64,000 nucleotides of DNA from Mycobacterium sp. D16Q13 (GCF_002013375.1 NZ_MAEW01000010.1:124001-188000), one strand, 5' to 3'; shown: positions 1 through 9,093, counted from the stretch's first letter. Notes: generated from the letters alone by a model not told the origin. A program made the numbers and translations.

Positions 1-1295
1 TCGCTCAACCACGCGATGACCTCCGGCCGGGCAAGACTCGCCTCGCGCAAACTCACGCCGCCCGCGACTGCCTCGTCGACGACGGCGGAGACGAGGGCCT
101 TCGCCGGCGCCTTGCCCAACTGCGCGGACAGCGCCGCCGAAAGCCGCTCGGCCGAGGGCTGCCCGCCGAGCAACCCGAGGTTGTCCGACATGCGTTGGCC
201 GCGCACCTGCAGTCCACGACTCAGATCGACGGCCGTCTGCGCCGCACCGCCGGTGAGGCGCAGACATTCGCGCAGGGCCAGCCATTCCGCGTGCCAGCCA
301 CCCGCGGACCGCTCGTCCTCGCTGAGCAACGAGTTGGTCAGGATGGTGCTGAGCGCCGGAACCTGCAACGCCGCCGACCTGATCATCGTGGCCAGCACCG
401 GGTTTCGCTTGTGCGGCATGGCCGAGGAGACACCGCGACCCGGTGGTGCCGGTTCGAGTACCTCCCCGACCTCGGTGCGGCTCAAGGTCAGCACATCGAT
501 GGCGAACTTGCCCAATGCGCCCGTCGCAAAGGCCGTGGTGCTACCGATATCGGCGATCGGGGCGCGTAGCGCGTGCCAGGGCAGCCCCGAGGCGGCCAGG
601 CCCGTCCTCCGCGCGAAGGCGATGTTCAGCGTCTCGACGAATGCCCCGGGATCTGCACGGTGCGATCCCGCATATTCGAGGTACCCGGCGAGGGTGCCCG
701 CGGCACCACCCAGTGAGACCGGAAGTGCGCCCGCGACTGCGAGCACGCGTGCACGGGCCTCCAGGATCAGCTCCCGCCAGCCGGATGCCTTGAGCCCGAA
801 CGTGGTCGGAACGGCGTGAACCGCCAGGGTGCGAGCAGCCATGACAGTGTCCCGGTGTTCGACGGCCAGGATCGCAAGAGCCTCGGCTACGTAACCCAAA
901 TCCGTCGCGATGAGCGACAGCACCCGCTTGGCCAGCATCATCGCCGCGGTGTCCAGGATGTCTTGGCTGGTCGATCCGCGGTGCACGTAGTCGGTCGCAC
1001 TCGGATCGATGTCCCCCACCACCCGAGTCAGTTCTTTGATCAGGCCGACGACGGGATTGGCTGTCTCCCGCGCCGACAACGCCACCGCACGGACGTCAAT
1101 ATCGTGTCCGGCCACAGCCTTGGCGATGACATCCGCGGCGGCCCTGGGCAGAACTCCGATATCTGCCTGCGCGGCTGCTAGCGCCACCTCCGCGTCGAGC
1201 ATCGCCTGCAGCCACGCCGTATCGGTCAACTCACCCTCGGCGACGGTGCCGGCGCTGACCGGCGAGAGGAGTCCGGTCTCCAGGAAACCGCTCAC
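1..1295 (-). CDS. Fumarase/adenylosuccinate lyase superfamily protein (pcaB- or nitrosuccinate lyase-like), 3' end outside window
   Basis: Reading the minus strand from 1295 gives an open frame to the left edge, so the C-terminus is missing. It contains the superfamily signature GVSSAMPHKRNP (around 435-400), the loop that carries the catalytic serine, plus an N-terminal helical region typical of 3-carboxy-cis,cis-muconate cycloisomerase/adenylosuccinate lyases. The GTG start overlaps the stop of the upstream FAD protein (GTGA), so the two are translationally coupled. Automatic annotation would call it pcaB, but no protocatechuate-pathway gene is visible. CreD-type nitrosuccinate lyases carry the same annotation and always pair with a CreE-type flavoprotein, which is what lies directly upstream here. 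Nitrosuccinate lyase is therefore my preferred inference; the family is certain, the substrate is not. Confidence 0.85.
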   Translation of the reverse strand, partial: MSGFLETGLLSPVSAGTVAEGELTDTAWLQAMLDAEVALAAAQADIGVLPRAAADVIAKAVAGHDIDVRAVALSARETANPVVGLIKELTRVVGDIDPSATDYVHRGSTSQDILDTAAMMLAKRVLSLIATDLGYVAEALAILAVEHRDTVMAARTLAVHAVPTTFGLKASGWRELILEARARVLAVAGALPVSLGGAAGTLAGYLEYAGSHRADPGAFVETLNIAFARRTGLAASGLPWHALRAPIADIGSTTAFATGALGKFAIDVLTLSRTEVGEVLEPAPPGRGVSSAMPHKRNPVLATMIRSAALQVPALSTILTNSLLSEDERSAGGWHAEWLALRECLRLTGGAAQTAVDLSRGLQVRGQRMSDNLGLLGGQPSAERLSAALSAQLGKAPAKALVSAVVDEAVAGGVSLREASLARPEVIAWLS

Positions 1296-3232
1296 ACCAG
1301 CACTCCGTGATCACCCACATCTGCAACCGGAGAGGGTGCACTGGCCAATGCGGCACGCGCGATCGCATCCGCGTCGCCCAGTGTCACCGAATCCACTCCC
1401 GGCCTGATTCCCGCCGCGGTAACCCAGTGCACCGACTCAGTGGGCACCCCATAGGCGAACCGGCGCGGATGAACGCGCCCGTCGGCACCGATCAACCGGT
1501 ACGGGCGTTCGGTGACTGCCAATCCCTTTGTCTGGTAGGCCTTGTGATCATCGGTAGGAATCTCATACGGGCGGCATTGACCGGTCTCCTGCAGGAAGAT
1601 CAGCAGGGGGTCGCTGCTGCGGCGCAGGTCTGGTTCATGTAGTCGTGCCTCGATGAGGCTGCGCGTCCTGACGGCCGACCCCGGCACAAGTGGCGACTCG
1701 ATGACCACGGCCGGGTCATGAGTATCGAAGCGCACCTGCATCTGTGGTCCCACCAGATGCATGACCCCGGCTTCCACCAGGGCGATGATCTCCTCGATCC
1801 GCTGAGCCGGCGGGCCGATGGACAGGAAGGCATTCAACGGCGTGTACCAGCTCTCCAACTCGTCGCGGTACGACTTACCGTCCAGCCCGCCGTGGTCCAC
1901 CGCCAGCCGGATCTCATTGCGCAGGTCCCGCAACACATCCAGCGCCGCCTTCACCGGACCGTCGACATTGCCCTCACGTGCCATCACCACATCGGCGCGC
2001 AGGTGTTCGAGGATCCACGCGGTGAACTCCGAAGGGCCACTGAACTCGCGGTTACCCCAAGGACGGTCGAGATCATCCCATTCCCAGGCGATCTCGAGCA
2101 GGTTGTGATCCGACAAAATCGCCGGCAGGTCGCCCTCATCCGCGGCGAGGTACCGCGCGGCGAACTCTTGGATTGGCACTCCGCGCTGCGTCAAATGCCC
2201 TTCGTAGTAGACGCATTCGACTTCCCGAGCGATGAGCGGCCAGAGGTCGCGGCGGAACTGGAGGAGACCACCGAGGTCCTCGCGGAGCTGGGTGATGCGT
2301 TCCACGGTGAGCAGACGCGGGAAATAGCGACCGGAGGAACCCTTCTGGTTCTCGCCGCGTGCGTGGTACGGGATGCCACGTCGAGAGCTGGCGTACAGAA
2401 TCGGCTCTTGCCCCGAGGGGCGGTACACCAGCCGCCCCTCTTCCGTTCCTTGCTCCCGTTCGAACTTTCCGCCACGGCCCACCGTCAACAGAGCCATGTA
2501 GTCAAAGAAGTTCAGCCCCAGTCCCCGAACAGCGACCGGTTCCCCCGGTGCGATGGCGGACAAATCGATATCGGCCGGGTTGGCCGGGGTGACGTAGGTC
2601 AGTCCGTGGATACGGGCCAGGGAAGCGGCGCGCGCCTCACCGGGGCGCAGGCCTGCGGGCACATGTCCGACGGCGAGAATGACGGCGCTCAGATCATGCA
2701 ACCTCGTCCCGTTCTCCAGCCGAACCCCCTGTGGCCCATCGATATCGCCATGAGTGTCCGCCAATGCCACTGCACGGGAGCGGTGGACGAGCACGGTCAC
2801 GTGATCGGGCGCCCACCCGACCACACGCGCGAAACTGTCGCTGAGGTAGTGCCCATAGAGGGCCCGCGTCGGGTACGAGTTGGACCGCAGCGTACGTGCC
2901 TCGGCGATCGCCTTCTCGCCGCTACGCGATGGATCACCCAGCAACGCAAGGCTTTGCGCCCACTCGTAGAGCGTCGGCCCCGGTTCAATGGGTCCCTCGA
3001 TGGCCACGCTGTCGTCAGTGAACACGGTGATTTGCGACGCCACGGTGTTCATCAACAGATGCCAGGACTGATTGGTCCGCCAGACCGATCCGGCGCCCGG
3101 CGAGTAGGGATCGACGACGTGCACGACGATTCGGTCCGCGCTGGGTGCGTGGCGCTCATTGGCGCACAGGCGCTCCAGCACTGCCAGACCGCGAGGTCCC
3201 GCACCGATGATGCAAATCTGTTGGTCCGACAT
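1292..3232 (-). CDS. Large FAD/NAD(P)-binding protein, candidate CreE-type aspartate N-monooxygenase
   Basis: This 646-residue protein starts with a Rossmann dinucleotide motif (IIGAGPRGLAVLERL, residues 7-21) and a block containing HLLMNTVASQITVFTD near residue 58. Both are typical of the NAD_binding_9 FAD/NAD(P)-binding family, to which CreE and FzmM belong. Those enzymes oxidise L-aspartate in steps to nitrosuccinate, and their length (about 630-650) agrees. It starts directly after the stop of the monooxygenase gene and its own TGA overlaps the GTG of the lyase gene. A lyase of the CreD superfamily immediately downstream is the diagnostic context. Other members of this flavoprotein family have unknown roles, so the aspartate assignment is an inference from family plus pairing. 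Confidence 0.8.
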   Translation of the reverse strand: MSDQQICIIGAGPRGLAVLERLCANERHAPSADRIVVHVVDPYSPGAGSVWRTNQSWHLLMNTVASQITVFTDDSVAIEGPIEPGPTLYEWAQSLALLGDPSRSGEKAIAEARTLRSNSYPTRALYGHYLSDSFARVVGWAPDHVTVLVHRSRAVALADTHGDIDGPQGVRLENGTRLHDLSAVILAVGHVPAGLRPGEARAASLARIHGLTYVTPANPADIDLSAIAPGEPVAVRGLGLNFFDYMALLTVGRGGKFEREQGTEEGRLVYRPSGQEPILYASSRRGIPYHARGENQKGSSGRYFPRLLTVERITQLREDLGGLLQFRRDLWPLIAREVECVYYEGHLTQRGVPIQEFAARYLAADEGDLPAILSDHNLLEIAWEWDDLDRPWGNREFSGPSEFTAWILEHLRADVVMAREGNVDGPVKAALDVLRDLRNEIRLAVDHGGLDGKSYRDELESWYTPLNAFLSIGPPAQRIEEIIALVEAGVMHLVGPQMQVRFDTHDPAVVIESPLVPGSAVRTRSLIEARLHEPDLRRSSDPLLIFLQETGQCRPYEIPTDDHKAYQTKGLAVTERPYRLIGADGRVHPRRFAYGVPTESVHWVTAAGIRPGVDSVTLGDADAIARAALASAPSPVADVGDHGVLV

Positions 3233-4438
3233 CTACCGCACCCCTACCGCCGACGTCACCGCGGCCAAGCCGAAATCGGTGTCGCCGTGCATCCACGCCA
3301 GCTCGTCATGCAGATCGGAATCTCGCATCGCGCCCAGCTTCTCGTTGCGCTCGACGGCCGCGTCACCCGCCGCATGCCAGATGCCGATGCTGTCCCTGGC
3401 CGCCAGCGTCACGTCGGCGGTGCGGTCACGACGTGCCTCGACATACCTGCTGAACCGGCCCGGAAGGCGGTCTGGATCGGCACCGATGATCGCGCCGAGG
3501 ACCACGGCGTCCTCAAGTGCCTGGCTGGCGCCCTGCGCGGCGTAGTGCAGCATGGGGTGCGCCGCATCGCCCAACAGCACCACTCGACGATCCGACCACT
3601 GCCGTACCGGGTCACGATCCACCAGCGACCAGGATCTCCAGTCTTGCCCTAGCTCAAGCAGGCTGCGCGCCGTTCCACGCAATGGCGCCAACTCGCCGCG
3701 CACACGCGCCTCACTCACCGAGACCCCGGAGAACGCCTGGGTGACACCGTCCGTGCGGCTCGCCGCAAGATTCAGCAGCGAACCACCCGCGATCGGGTAG
3801 GTCACCAGATGGCATCCGGGCCCGGTCCACCAGGTGACCGAATTGGATTGCAGGCTCTCATCGACCTTGTCGATGGGCACCGTGGTGCGGTACACCGTGA
3901 TCCCGGCCACCCGCGGTTCGCCGTCGTCGAGCAGCACCCGGCGGATCGAAGAGTTGATGCCGTCGGCACCGATGAGGCCGTCGCCGTCCACGCTGGTGCC
4001 GTCGGCAAGCAGCGCCCGCACTCCCTCGGCACCCTGCTGGTATCCGAATACCTCACTGCGGCTGAATAATTCAATGCGGCTATCCGAAACGCAGGCGTCG
4101 ACCAGGATGCGGTGCAGTTCCGCGCGATGCACCACCAGGTAGGGGCTGTCGAACCGGTGCTGATAATCCGCACCCAGGCTCATCGTGTTGATCAGCCGGT
4201 CGATGGTGGCGTCGAAAAGCCGCAGCGAGTCCACCTGGACGCCGATGCTCTCGATCTTGTCGCCCACGCCGAGCACGTTGAGAGCATGTAATCCGTTGGG
4301 GGCAAGCTGGATACCCGCGCCGATTTCGGCGAACTCGCGCGCCCGCTCCAGGACAACCACCTCGTTACCCGAGGCGGCCGCGCTCAACGCGACGGCAAGT
4401 CCGCCGATACCACCACCGACCACAATGAGCCGGCTCAT
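3233..4438 (-). CDS. FAD-dependent monooxygenase, salicylate/3-hydroxybenzoate hydroxylase type
   Basis: A 401-residue group A flavoprotein monooxygenase. It has an N-terminal GGGIGGLAVALSAAASG dinucleotide motif (residues 8-24), a second FAD/NADPH motif around DGLIGADGINSSIRR (about 153-167), and the C-terminal GDAAHPMLHYAAQGASQALE motif that contacts FAD (about 290-309). Such enzymes hydroxylate aromatic rings using NAD(P)H and O2. The ATG overlaps the stop of the ligase gene (ATGA) and its TAG directly abuts the next start, so it is part of a tight operon. With an aryl-activating ligase next door, an aromatic substrate is likely; diazo-forming cre-type clusters also contain a flavin hydroxylase acting on an aminobenzoate. 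The substrate cannot be read from sequence. Confidence 0.88.
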   Translation of the reverse strand: MSRLIVVGGGIGGLAVALSAAASGNEVVVLERAREFAEIGAGIQLAPNGLHALNVLGVGDKIESIGVQVDSLRLFDATIDRLINTMSLGADYQHRFDSPYLVVHRAELHRILVDACVSDSRIELFSRSEVFGYQQGAEGVRALLADGTSVDGDGLIGADGINSSIRRVLLDDGEPRVAGITVYRTTVPIDKVDESLQSNSVTWWTGPGCHLVTYPIAGGSLLNLAASRTDGVTQAFSGVSVSEARVRGELAPLRGTARSLLELGQDWRSWSLVDRDPVRQWSDRRVVLLGDAAHPMLHYAAQGASQALEDAVVLGAIIGADPDRLPGRFSRYVEARRDRTADVTLAARDSIGIWHAAGDAAVERNEKLGAMRDSDLHDELAWMHGDTDFGLAAVTSAVGVR

Positions 4439-6003
4439 CAGAAGGCCCCCGAGCTGATTCGCGCCGACAGTTCCAGCCTCTTGATCTTCGTGGTAGCGGT
4501 CTGCGGAAGCTCATCGAGGCGCAGCTGAAGCGGCGGGGCCATCGGCGGCAACTGGGCCGCCGCGGTGTCCCAGGCGTTCAGATTGAGCGGCACATCGTTT
4601 TTGGTGCACACGACCGGCTGCGCGAGACCATTCGGGCCTGCCACGATGATCACCTCAGTGAGCTCGTCCACCGCCAGGAACAGGCGATCCTCGGCGGCCA
4701 GGGTGCTGCCGAAGCCTTCGATGAGATCGACTTCGCGGTCAAGGAGGTGAATGCAGCCCCAACGGGTGCGGTAGCCGACATCGCCCATCCGCCACCAACC
4801 GTCGTCGAGCTGATTGTCGTAGCGGTCTTGCTCCCCCAGGTAGGTACGAATCCGGCCGTCGGTTCGCACCTCGATGTAACCGGGGTTCTCCGACGACGGC
4901 GGCTGCCCGTTGCGGGAAACGATCCGGACGTCCGTCATGCCGGGGAAGGCGTAGCCGACACACCGCCCATCGGAGTCGGCGGACCTCAGGCGGCTGAAGC
5001 CGCGCGCGACGATCGGCCCCACCTCACTTTGACCGTATAGCTGCCCGAAAAGCGGGCGCCGGCGTTGTGTCGCCGCCAGCAGGGTGCGCACGGTGCGTGG
5101 GTGAATGGCATCGAAGGTGCTGCTGAAGTATTTGACCGAGGCCAGCGGGCGCCGCGGATCTTCGGCCAGCACTTCCCAGTTGATGAAGGTGTTGGGGTGG
5201 GCCTCAAGGATTCCCGGCTTCACACGCAGGAAGATCTCCGCCGCGTGTTCGGGTTCGTCGTCCACGAGCACCACCACGGGGAAGCCGCGCAGCATCGCGA
5301 TCGCCAATGCCGTCACCAGGCGCGAATGCACGAAGGACACGTGGATGACCACGGGCTCGCGACGACGAACCAGCGCGGCGACGGCGGCCTGCGGCCGGTA
5401 CCGCGCCTCGAAGGTGAAGTTGGTGTGCACGGCGAGCTTGGGTACTCCGGTGGTACCGGAGGTGTGGGTGATGAGTGCCGGATCGTGCGGGCTGGGGATA
5501 AAGGCGGGCGCGGGCGCGGCGGGAGTGAGCGCCGACAGCGTCACGGCCTCCGGGTGCTCGCCTTCGGCGAGCAGGATTCGCGAGGTGATTTCCGCGATCG
5601 GCTCTCCGGCGAGGTCACCCTCGAGCTTCGCGGCGTCCGTCAGCAAGGCCGGGTTGCCTACCCGCCCAATGAGTGTCGCCACTGTCGCGCCATCTAACTT
5701 GGGGGACAACAGCACTGGAACCGCGCCGACTCGGGCTGCGGCACAGGCCGCCAGAGTAATGTCAAATCCGTCGGACTTGTGAATAACCAGTTTGTCTCCG
5801 GGCGCGACACCGGCGGCCCGTAGCCGCCGCGCGATATCGTCAACGGCCGCGGCCACATCGACGATGGTCGACGTACCTTCCAGCTGCGGAGCCAACGACG
5901 GTCGATGGTCCAGTGTTAGCGTGTTGGAAGCGTGTCTACGCGCCGCGCGTTCGAAGAGTGAGCCGAGCTTGATGCCGCGATTTCCAATGCGCTGCAGAAT
6001 CAT
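4438..6003 (-). CDS. AMP-forming ligase of the acyl/aryl-CoA synthetase superfamily, possible CreM-type diazotizing enzyme
   Basis: From the ATG at 6003 the protein has 521 residues. I chose this start over in-frame codons upstream because it overlaps the SRPBCC stop as ATGA, like its neighbours. Visible motifs are the phosphate loop ITHTSGTTGVPKLAVH, an aryl/acyl pocket region, YGQSEVGP, the hinge block GDVGYRT..GCIHLLDRE, and the C-terminal catalytic lysine in TTKIKRLEL. The full two-domain ANL enzyme therefore seems active and would adenylate a carboxylate. In cremeomycin-type clusters an enzyme of this fold (CreM) joins nitrite to an aromatic amine to form a diazo group. Position between the flavin hydroxylase and SRPBCC genes, upstream of a CreE/CreD-like pair, makes that a real alternative to a benzoate-CoA ligase role. 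Confidence 0.87.
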   Translation of the reverse strand: MILQRIGNRGIKLGSLFERAARRHASNTLTLDHRPSLAPQLEGTSTIVDVAAAVDDIARRLRAAGVAPGDKLVIHKSDGFDITLAACAAARVGAVPVLLSPKLDGATVATLIGRVGNPALLTDAAKLEGDLAGEPIAEITSRILLAEGEHPEAVTLSALTPAAPAPAFIPSPHDPALITHTSGTTGVPKLAVHTNFTFEARYRPQAAVAALVRRREPVVIHVSFVHSRLVTALAIAMLRGFPVVVLVDDEPEHAAEIFLRVKPGILEAHPNTFINWEVLAEDPRRPLASVKYFSSTFDAIHPRTVRTLLAATQRRRPLFGQLYGQSEVGPIVARGFSRLRSADSDGRCVGYAFPGMTDVRIVSRNGQPPSSENPGYIEVRTDGRIRTYLGEQDRYDNQLDDGWWRMGDVGYRTRWGCIHLLDREVDLIEGFGSTLAAEDRLFLAVDELTEVIIVAGPNGLAQPVVCTKNDVPLNLNAWDTAAAQLPPMAPPLQLRLDELPQTATTKIKRLELSARISSGAF

Positions 6004-6548
6004 TGGGGTATTCCAGCTTTCTGGGTAGCATGGGCTTCCTCGGTGATGCGCGAGATGGAGTCCACGGTGGCCTGCATATCGGCGCGGAGTTTGTCGCCCC
6101 ATTCACGGACGAACCGCTCCTTACCTTCTGCGTCGAGATGCGACATGATTTCGGTGATGCCCTCCGTGGGCTTGCCCATCCGGTAGTGGTGACGCAGGAT
6201 CGACCCACCCTCGGCAGCGTCCACGAAATAGCTCCAGACACTCTCCTGCCGCTCTCCCGAACGGTTCAGGATGGACCAGCTGAACTGCCTCGGAGCTTCG
6301 GCGGCCACGATCTCACTCTCGGTCTGCCAGCCTCCGCGCACCACCGGCGCCCATGCGACGACATCGGTCGCGCGATTGTTGTTGCCGCGGAACACCGCGC
6401 CAACCTGTCCGGGTTCACCGGATATCCATTGTCCACCAATGCATTCAGGGCTCCATCGACCACTCTCGGGGAGGTCGCTGACCAATGCGTACAGGTCGTC
6501 AGGCGATGAGGTGCAGAAGGCGCTGGTTTCGATTTCGAAGAGGCTCAC
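6000..6548 (-). CDS. SRPBCC (polyketide cyclase/START-like) family protein
   Basis: A 182-residue protein with the pattern of a SRPBCC ligand-binding fold: FEIETSAFCTSSPDDLYALVSDLPESGRWSP at the N-terminus (split here by type: beta strand, helix, then the SGRWSP turn), a central GGxW region and a long C-terminal helix. The family binds or cyclises hydrophobic or aromatic ligands; no catalytic residue is diagnostic. It is the first gene of the coupled minus-strand operon, with its TGA inside the ATGA of the ligase gene. A pair of 16-base direct repeats lies just upstream. It may bind the aromatic intermediate handled by the next genes, which is inference from position only. Confidence 0.75.
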   Translation of the reverse strand: MSLFEIETSAFCTSSPDDLYALVSDLPESGRWSPECIGGQWISGEPGQVGAVFRGNNNRATDVVAWAPVVRGGWQTESEIVAAEAPRQFSWSILNRSGERQESVWSYFVDAAEGGSILRHHYRMGKPTEGITEIMSHLDAEGKERFVREWGDKLRADMQATVDSISRITEEAHATQKAGIPQ

Positions 6549-6597
6549 GCATCAAAGGCTGGCACCGGCGACAGGGAGCAGCGATGTATCCGGAGAA

Positions 6598-6634
6598 GGT
6601 CCGTCAAGTTGGTTTTCGGGTCCGTCAAGTCGGT
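6598..6634. promoter_or_regulatory. Two 16-base direct repeats upstream of the ligase/monooxygenase operon
   Basis: GGTCCGTCAAGTTGGT at 6598-6613 and GGTCCGTCAAGTCGGT at 6619-6634 differ at one base and start exactly 21 bases apart, two helical turns. They lie 50 bases upstream of the SRPBCC start in the 124-base gap after the MDR gene. On the coding (minus) strand each repeat contains TTGACG, a possible -35 element. The spacing suggests a regulator bound twice on the same DNA face. No regulator gene is visible nearby, so the controlling protein is unknown. Confidence 0.5.
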
Positions 6635-6672
6635 GCGCCGGTGCGGAGTAGACACCAGGTTGCGGCCGGAAA

Positions 6673-7647
6673 TCACGCGGGAAGCAGCACCAGCCGGGTG
6701 CCGCCCATAACTTCCGTCTCGATGCGTCGGTGCGCCCGCGCTGTCTCTGAAAACTGCATCAAATCAATAGAATTCGGAACAATATCACCGCCGGCAAGCA
6801 GAACCGCCGTGCGCTGGGCCGCATCGGCGAGCTGGCGGGTGGACGCCCTGGACATGACAAATCCGCGAATGGACCCACTCTTGCGATACAACGGACCAAG
6901 GGGCACCGGCCGCTGGGTCTCCGGGGTTCCATCGCCGGATATCAGGACGATCCGACCGTGTGGTGCAAGCAGATCCACCGCCGTCATGACATCGTTGACG
7001 CCCGAGGTGTCCAAGTAGACATCGACGGCACCGGGGTGCTTCTTACTGACCAGCGGCACCCAATCGGAGGTGTAGTCGTACACCTCGTAGGCCCCGAGTT
7101 GCACGCATCGATCCAGGCTGCGCTGCGATGCCACGGCGATCACCCGCGCGCCGGCACCCGCCGCCAGGGAGACTGCGGCCGACCCGACGTTTCCACCGGC
7201 CCCGACGATCAGCACCGTTTCCCCGGCTCTGATGTCCCCGTACTCGACGGTCGCCAGATAGGCGGTCGAGGCGGGGTGAGCCACCGCGACAGCGACCTCC
7301 GGATCCACATCCGACGGCAGTTCATACAACCTCTCAGCCGGAACCGCAGCGAATTCTGCTGTGGCACCTTGTCTTCCGTCGTAGCCAAGACTGGTGCACC
7401 AGACCCGCTCACCGGTGCGGAATCCCTCGGATGCCTGGACAACTGTCCCGACCAGGTCACGCCCCACCACAAACGGCAGCGGAATCGCGGTGGCGTACGA
7501 GCCCGAACGCACAAAGGTATCCACCGGGTTGACCGCCACCGCGTCGACCTGGACGAGCACTTCACCGGGCGACGCCACGGGTTCGGGAAGCGTGCCGTAC
7601 TGGATGTTTTCAGCGGGTCCCCGCTGCTCGATATAGGCGGCGCGCAT
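6673..7647 (-). CDS. Zinc-independent MDR family NAD(P)H:quinone oxidoreductase
   Basis: A 324-residue medium-chain dehydrogenase/reductase from the ATG at 7647 (an in-frame ATG at 7680 would add 11 residues). The N-terminal GroES-like domain has VAVNPVDTFVRSGSY and FVVGRDLVGTV, and the Rossmann nucleotide-binding motif is VLIVGAGGNVGSAAVSLAAG. The cysteine/histidine ligands of zinc alcohol dehydrogenases are absent, matching the quinone-reductase (QOR) branch, which reduces quinones or enones with NADPH. It lies 124 bases upstream of the ligase/FAD operon on the same strand and may serve the same pathway, but the repeat pair in the gap suggests a separate promoter for the genes downstream. 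Confidence 0.85.
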   Translation of the reverse strand: MRAAYIEQRGPAENIQYGTLPEPVASPGEVLVQVDAVAVNPVDTFVRSGSYATAIPLPFVVGRDLVGTVVQASEGFRTGERVWCTSLGYDGRQGATAEFAAVPAERLYELPSDVDPEVAVAVAHPASTAYLATVEYGDIRAGETVLIVGAGGNVGSAAVSLAAGAGARVIAVASQRSLDRCVQLGAYEVYDYTSDWVPLVSKKHPGAVDVYLDTSGVNDVMTAVDLLAPHGRIVLISGDGTPETQRPVPLGPLYRKSGSIRGFVMSRASTRQLADAAQRTAVLLAGGDIVPNSIDLMQFSETARAHRRIETEVMGGTRLVLLPA

Positions 7648-7713
7648 ACGCACATCTTGCGGTATGGCCGCCGCACCCACAACGTGACGGATTACGTTGC
7701 CAATGCTTGCAAT

Positions 7714-9093
7714 TCACGACCCGCTGCTGGGCAGCGGCGTGCTCGGCACCCCGGGCGTACCGAGTCTGCCGGCGACCCAGGGAAAGGCCTGTGCGAACGC
7801 CTCCTGCGCGTACGCCCAGTCATGGTTGCCACCGCGCCGCACCACCGCGCAGTCGATGCCCGCGGGCAACGCCGCCTCACACAGTCGACGCGCCGCGATC
7901 GGACCGGTGAGCTGCTCCTGACCCGCCCTGATTTTCGCGGTCGTCGATACGTCCAGCCAACCCGCCACGTCCTGGTATCGACGATGGCCATGTATCACCG
8001 AGAGCGTGTCGAACAGCGCCCATTGCTTCTCATCACCGCCGTAGAGTCGCTCCACCGTCTGTTCCTTAGTGCCCGCATTGGGAGTGAGGTCGCCGGCCAT
8101 GTCGACGAAGGTATGGAACAGTTCCGGGTGGGTGATGGCAAAATCCGCCGCGCACGTTCCACCCATCGACCAGCCGACGATACCCCAATTGGCGGGGCTC
8201 GAACTCGTCCCGAACTCCGAATTGACGTATGGGATAACCTCTTTGGTGACATGCGCGGCGACATTTCCGCGCGGACCATCCACGCATTCGGTGTCGTTGT
8301 TGAAGGTCCCGCCGGTGTCGACGAAGACCAGCACCGGAGTGACGCCATCATGCGATTGCGCGAAACGGTCCATGGCCGCAGCCGCGTTGCCCTGACGTAC
8401 CCAGTCGGCGGGAGTCGACCACGCCCCGGAAATCATCACGACCACGGGAAGTTTCGGGGGTGCGGGCCGCGCGAACCAGGCGGGTGGCAGATACACGTAC
8501 TCGGTTCGGTGCTGGAATCCAGAGACGTCAGCCGGGATCTCGACGGGAACCACACGTCCAGTTGCCGTGGCACCCTGGCCCTTCAGATCGCGTACCTCCG
8601 CCAGCTCCGCCTCGTCGGGTAGTGGCCCGGCGGTCACCGCGGCCCACGCCAGACGCAGCGTGTCGTAGTAGTCGATCCACTGATTGAGCACAGTCAGCGC
8701 CGCCACGAGGCATAGCGGCACCGCCAGGACCATCGCACCGCGACGCATCCATGCTGTCCGCATCCAGCCGGCTATCAAGACAACCAATGCCACTGCGGCA
8801 AAACCGATCCAGATCCACAGCATGAGCGGTGGCGGGTTGTCCGCCATTCCTTGCGAGGTGATGTACCAGTACGCCAGCGCACCCACACTCATGCCGCAGA
8901 CAGCGGCACTGGGCACCCACACCCGCAGCCAGCTCCGGGGTCTGCGGTAGAGACCGGCCACCAACGCCAGCGCGGCCAGGACTTGAATCGTCACCGGGAG
9001 CCAGCCATGGATGAGCGAAGGGCCGGCGTACAGCGGATTGTTCCGCGCGTAAGCAGGCAGCTCGGCCAGTACCCAGGTCCCCGACGGCGGCAC
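7714..9093 (-). CDS. Membrane-anchored alpha/beta hydrolase (esterase D/antigen 85-like fold)
   Basis: About 459 residues from a GTG at 9093; the start is uncertain because the open frame continues upstream into the divergent MFS gene. The first 170 residues contain several hydrophobic segments (around PVTIQVLAALALVAGLY, VCGMSVGALAYWY, LMLWIWIGFAAVALVVLIAG, MVLAVPLCLVAALTV), so the enzyme is membrane-anchored. The C-terminal catalytic domain has the nucleophile elbow GWSMGGTCAADFA, and a late GGNHDWAYAQEAF segment supplies the likely catalytic histidine. This resembles mycobacterial transmembrane esterases of the PF00756 family. Substrate is unknown; it could act on cell-envelope esters. Confidence 0.78.
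   Translation of the reverse strand: MPPSGTWVLAELPAYARNNPLYAGPSLIHGWLPVTIQVLAALALVAGLYRRPRSWLRVWVPSAAVCGMSVGALAYWYITSQGMADNPPPLMLWIWIGFAAVALVVLIAGWMRTAWMRRGAMVLAVPLCLVAALTVLNQWIDYYDTLRLAWAAVTAGPLPDEAELAEVRDLKGQGATATGRVVPVEIPADVSGFQHRTEYVYLPPAWFARPAPPKLPVVVMISGAWSTPADWVRQGNAAAAMDRFAQSHDGVTPVLVFVDTGGTFNNDTECVDGPRGNVAAHVTKEVIPYVNSEFGTSSSPANWGIVGWSMGGTCAADFAITHPELFHTFVDMAGDLTPNAGTKEQTVERLYGGDEKQWALFDTLSVIHGHRRYQDVAGWLDVSTTAKIRAGQEQLTGPIAARRLCEAALPAGIDCAVVRRGGNHDWAYAQEAFAQAFPWVAGRLGTPGVPSTPLPSSGS

Noticed and set aside
1718..3652. A 644-codon plus-strand open frame opposite the FAD protein
   Set aside because: It is an antisense shadow of high-GC coding DNA; the minus-strand protein has clear dinucleotide-binding motifs and coupled neighbours.
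6958..8622. A 554-codon plus-strand open frame
   Set aside because: It lies opposite the MDR reductase and the esterase, both with clear motifs, and its own translation has no recognisable domain.
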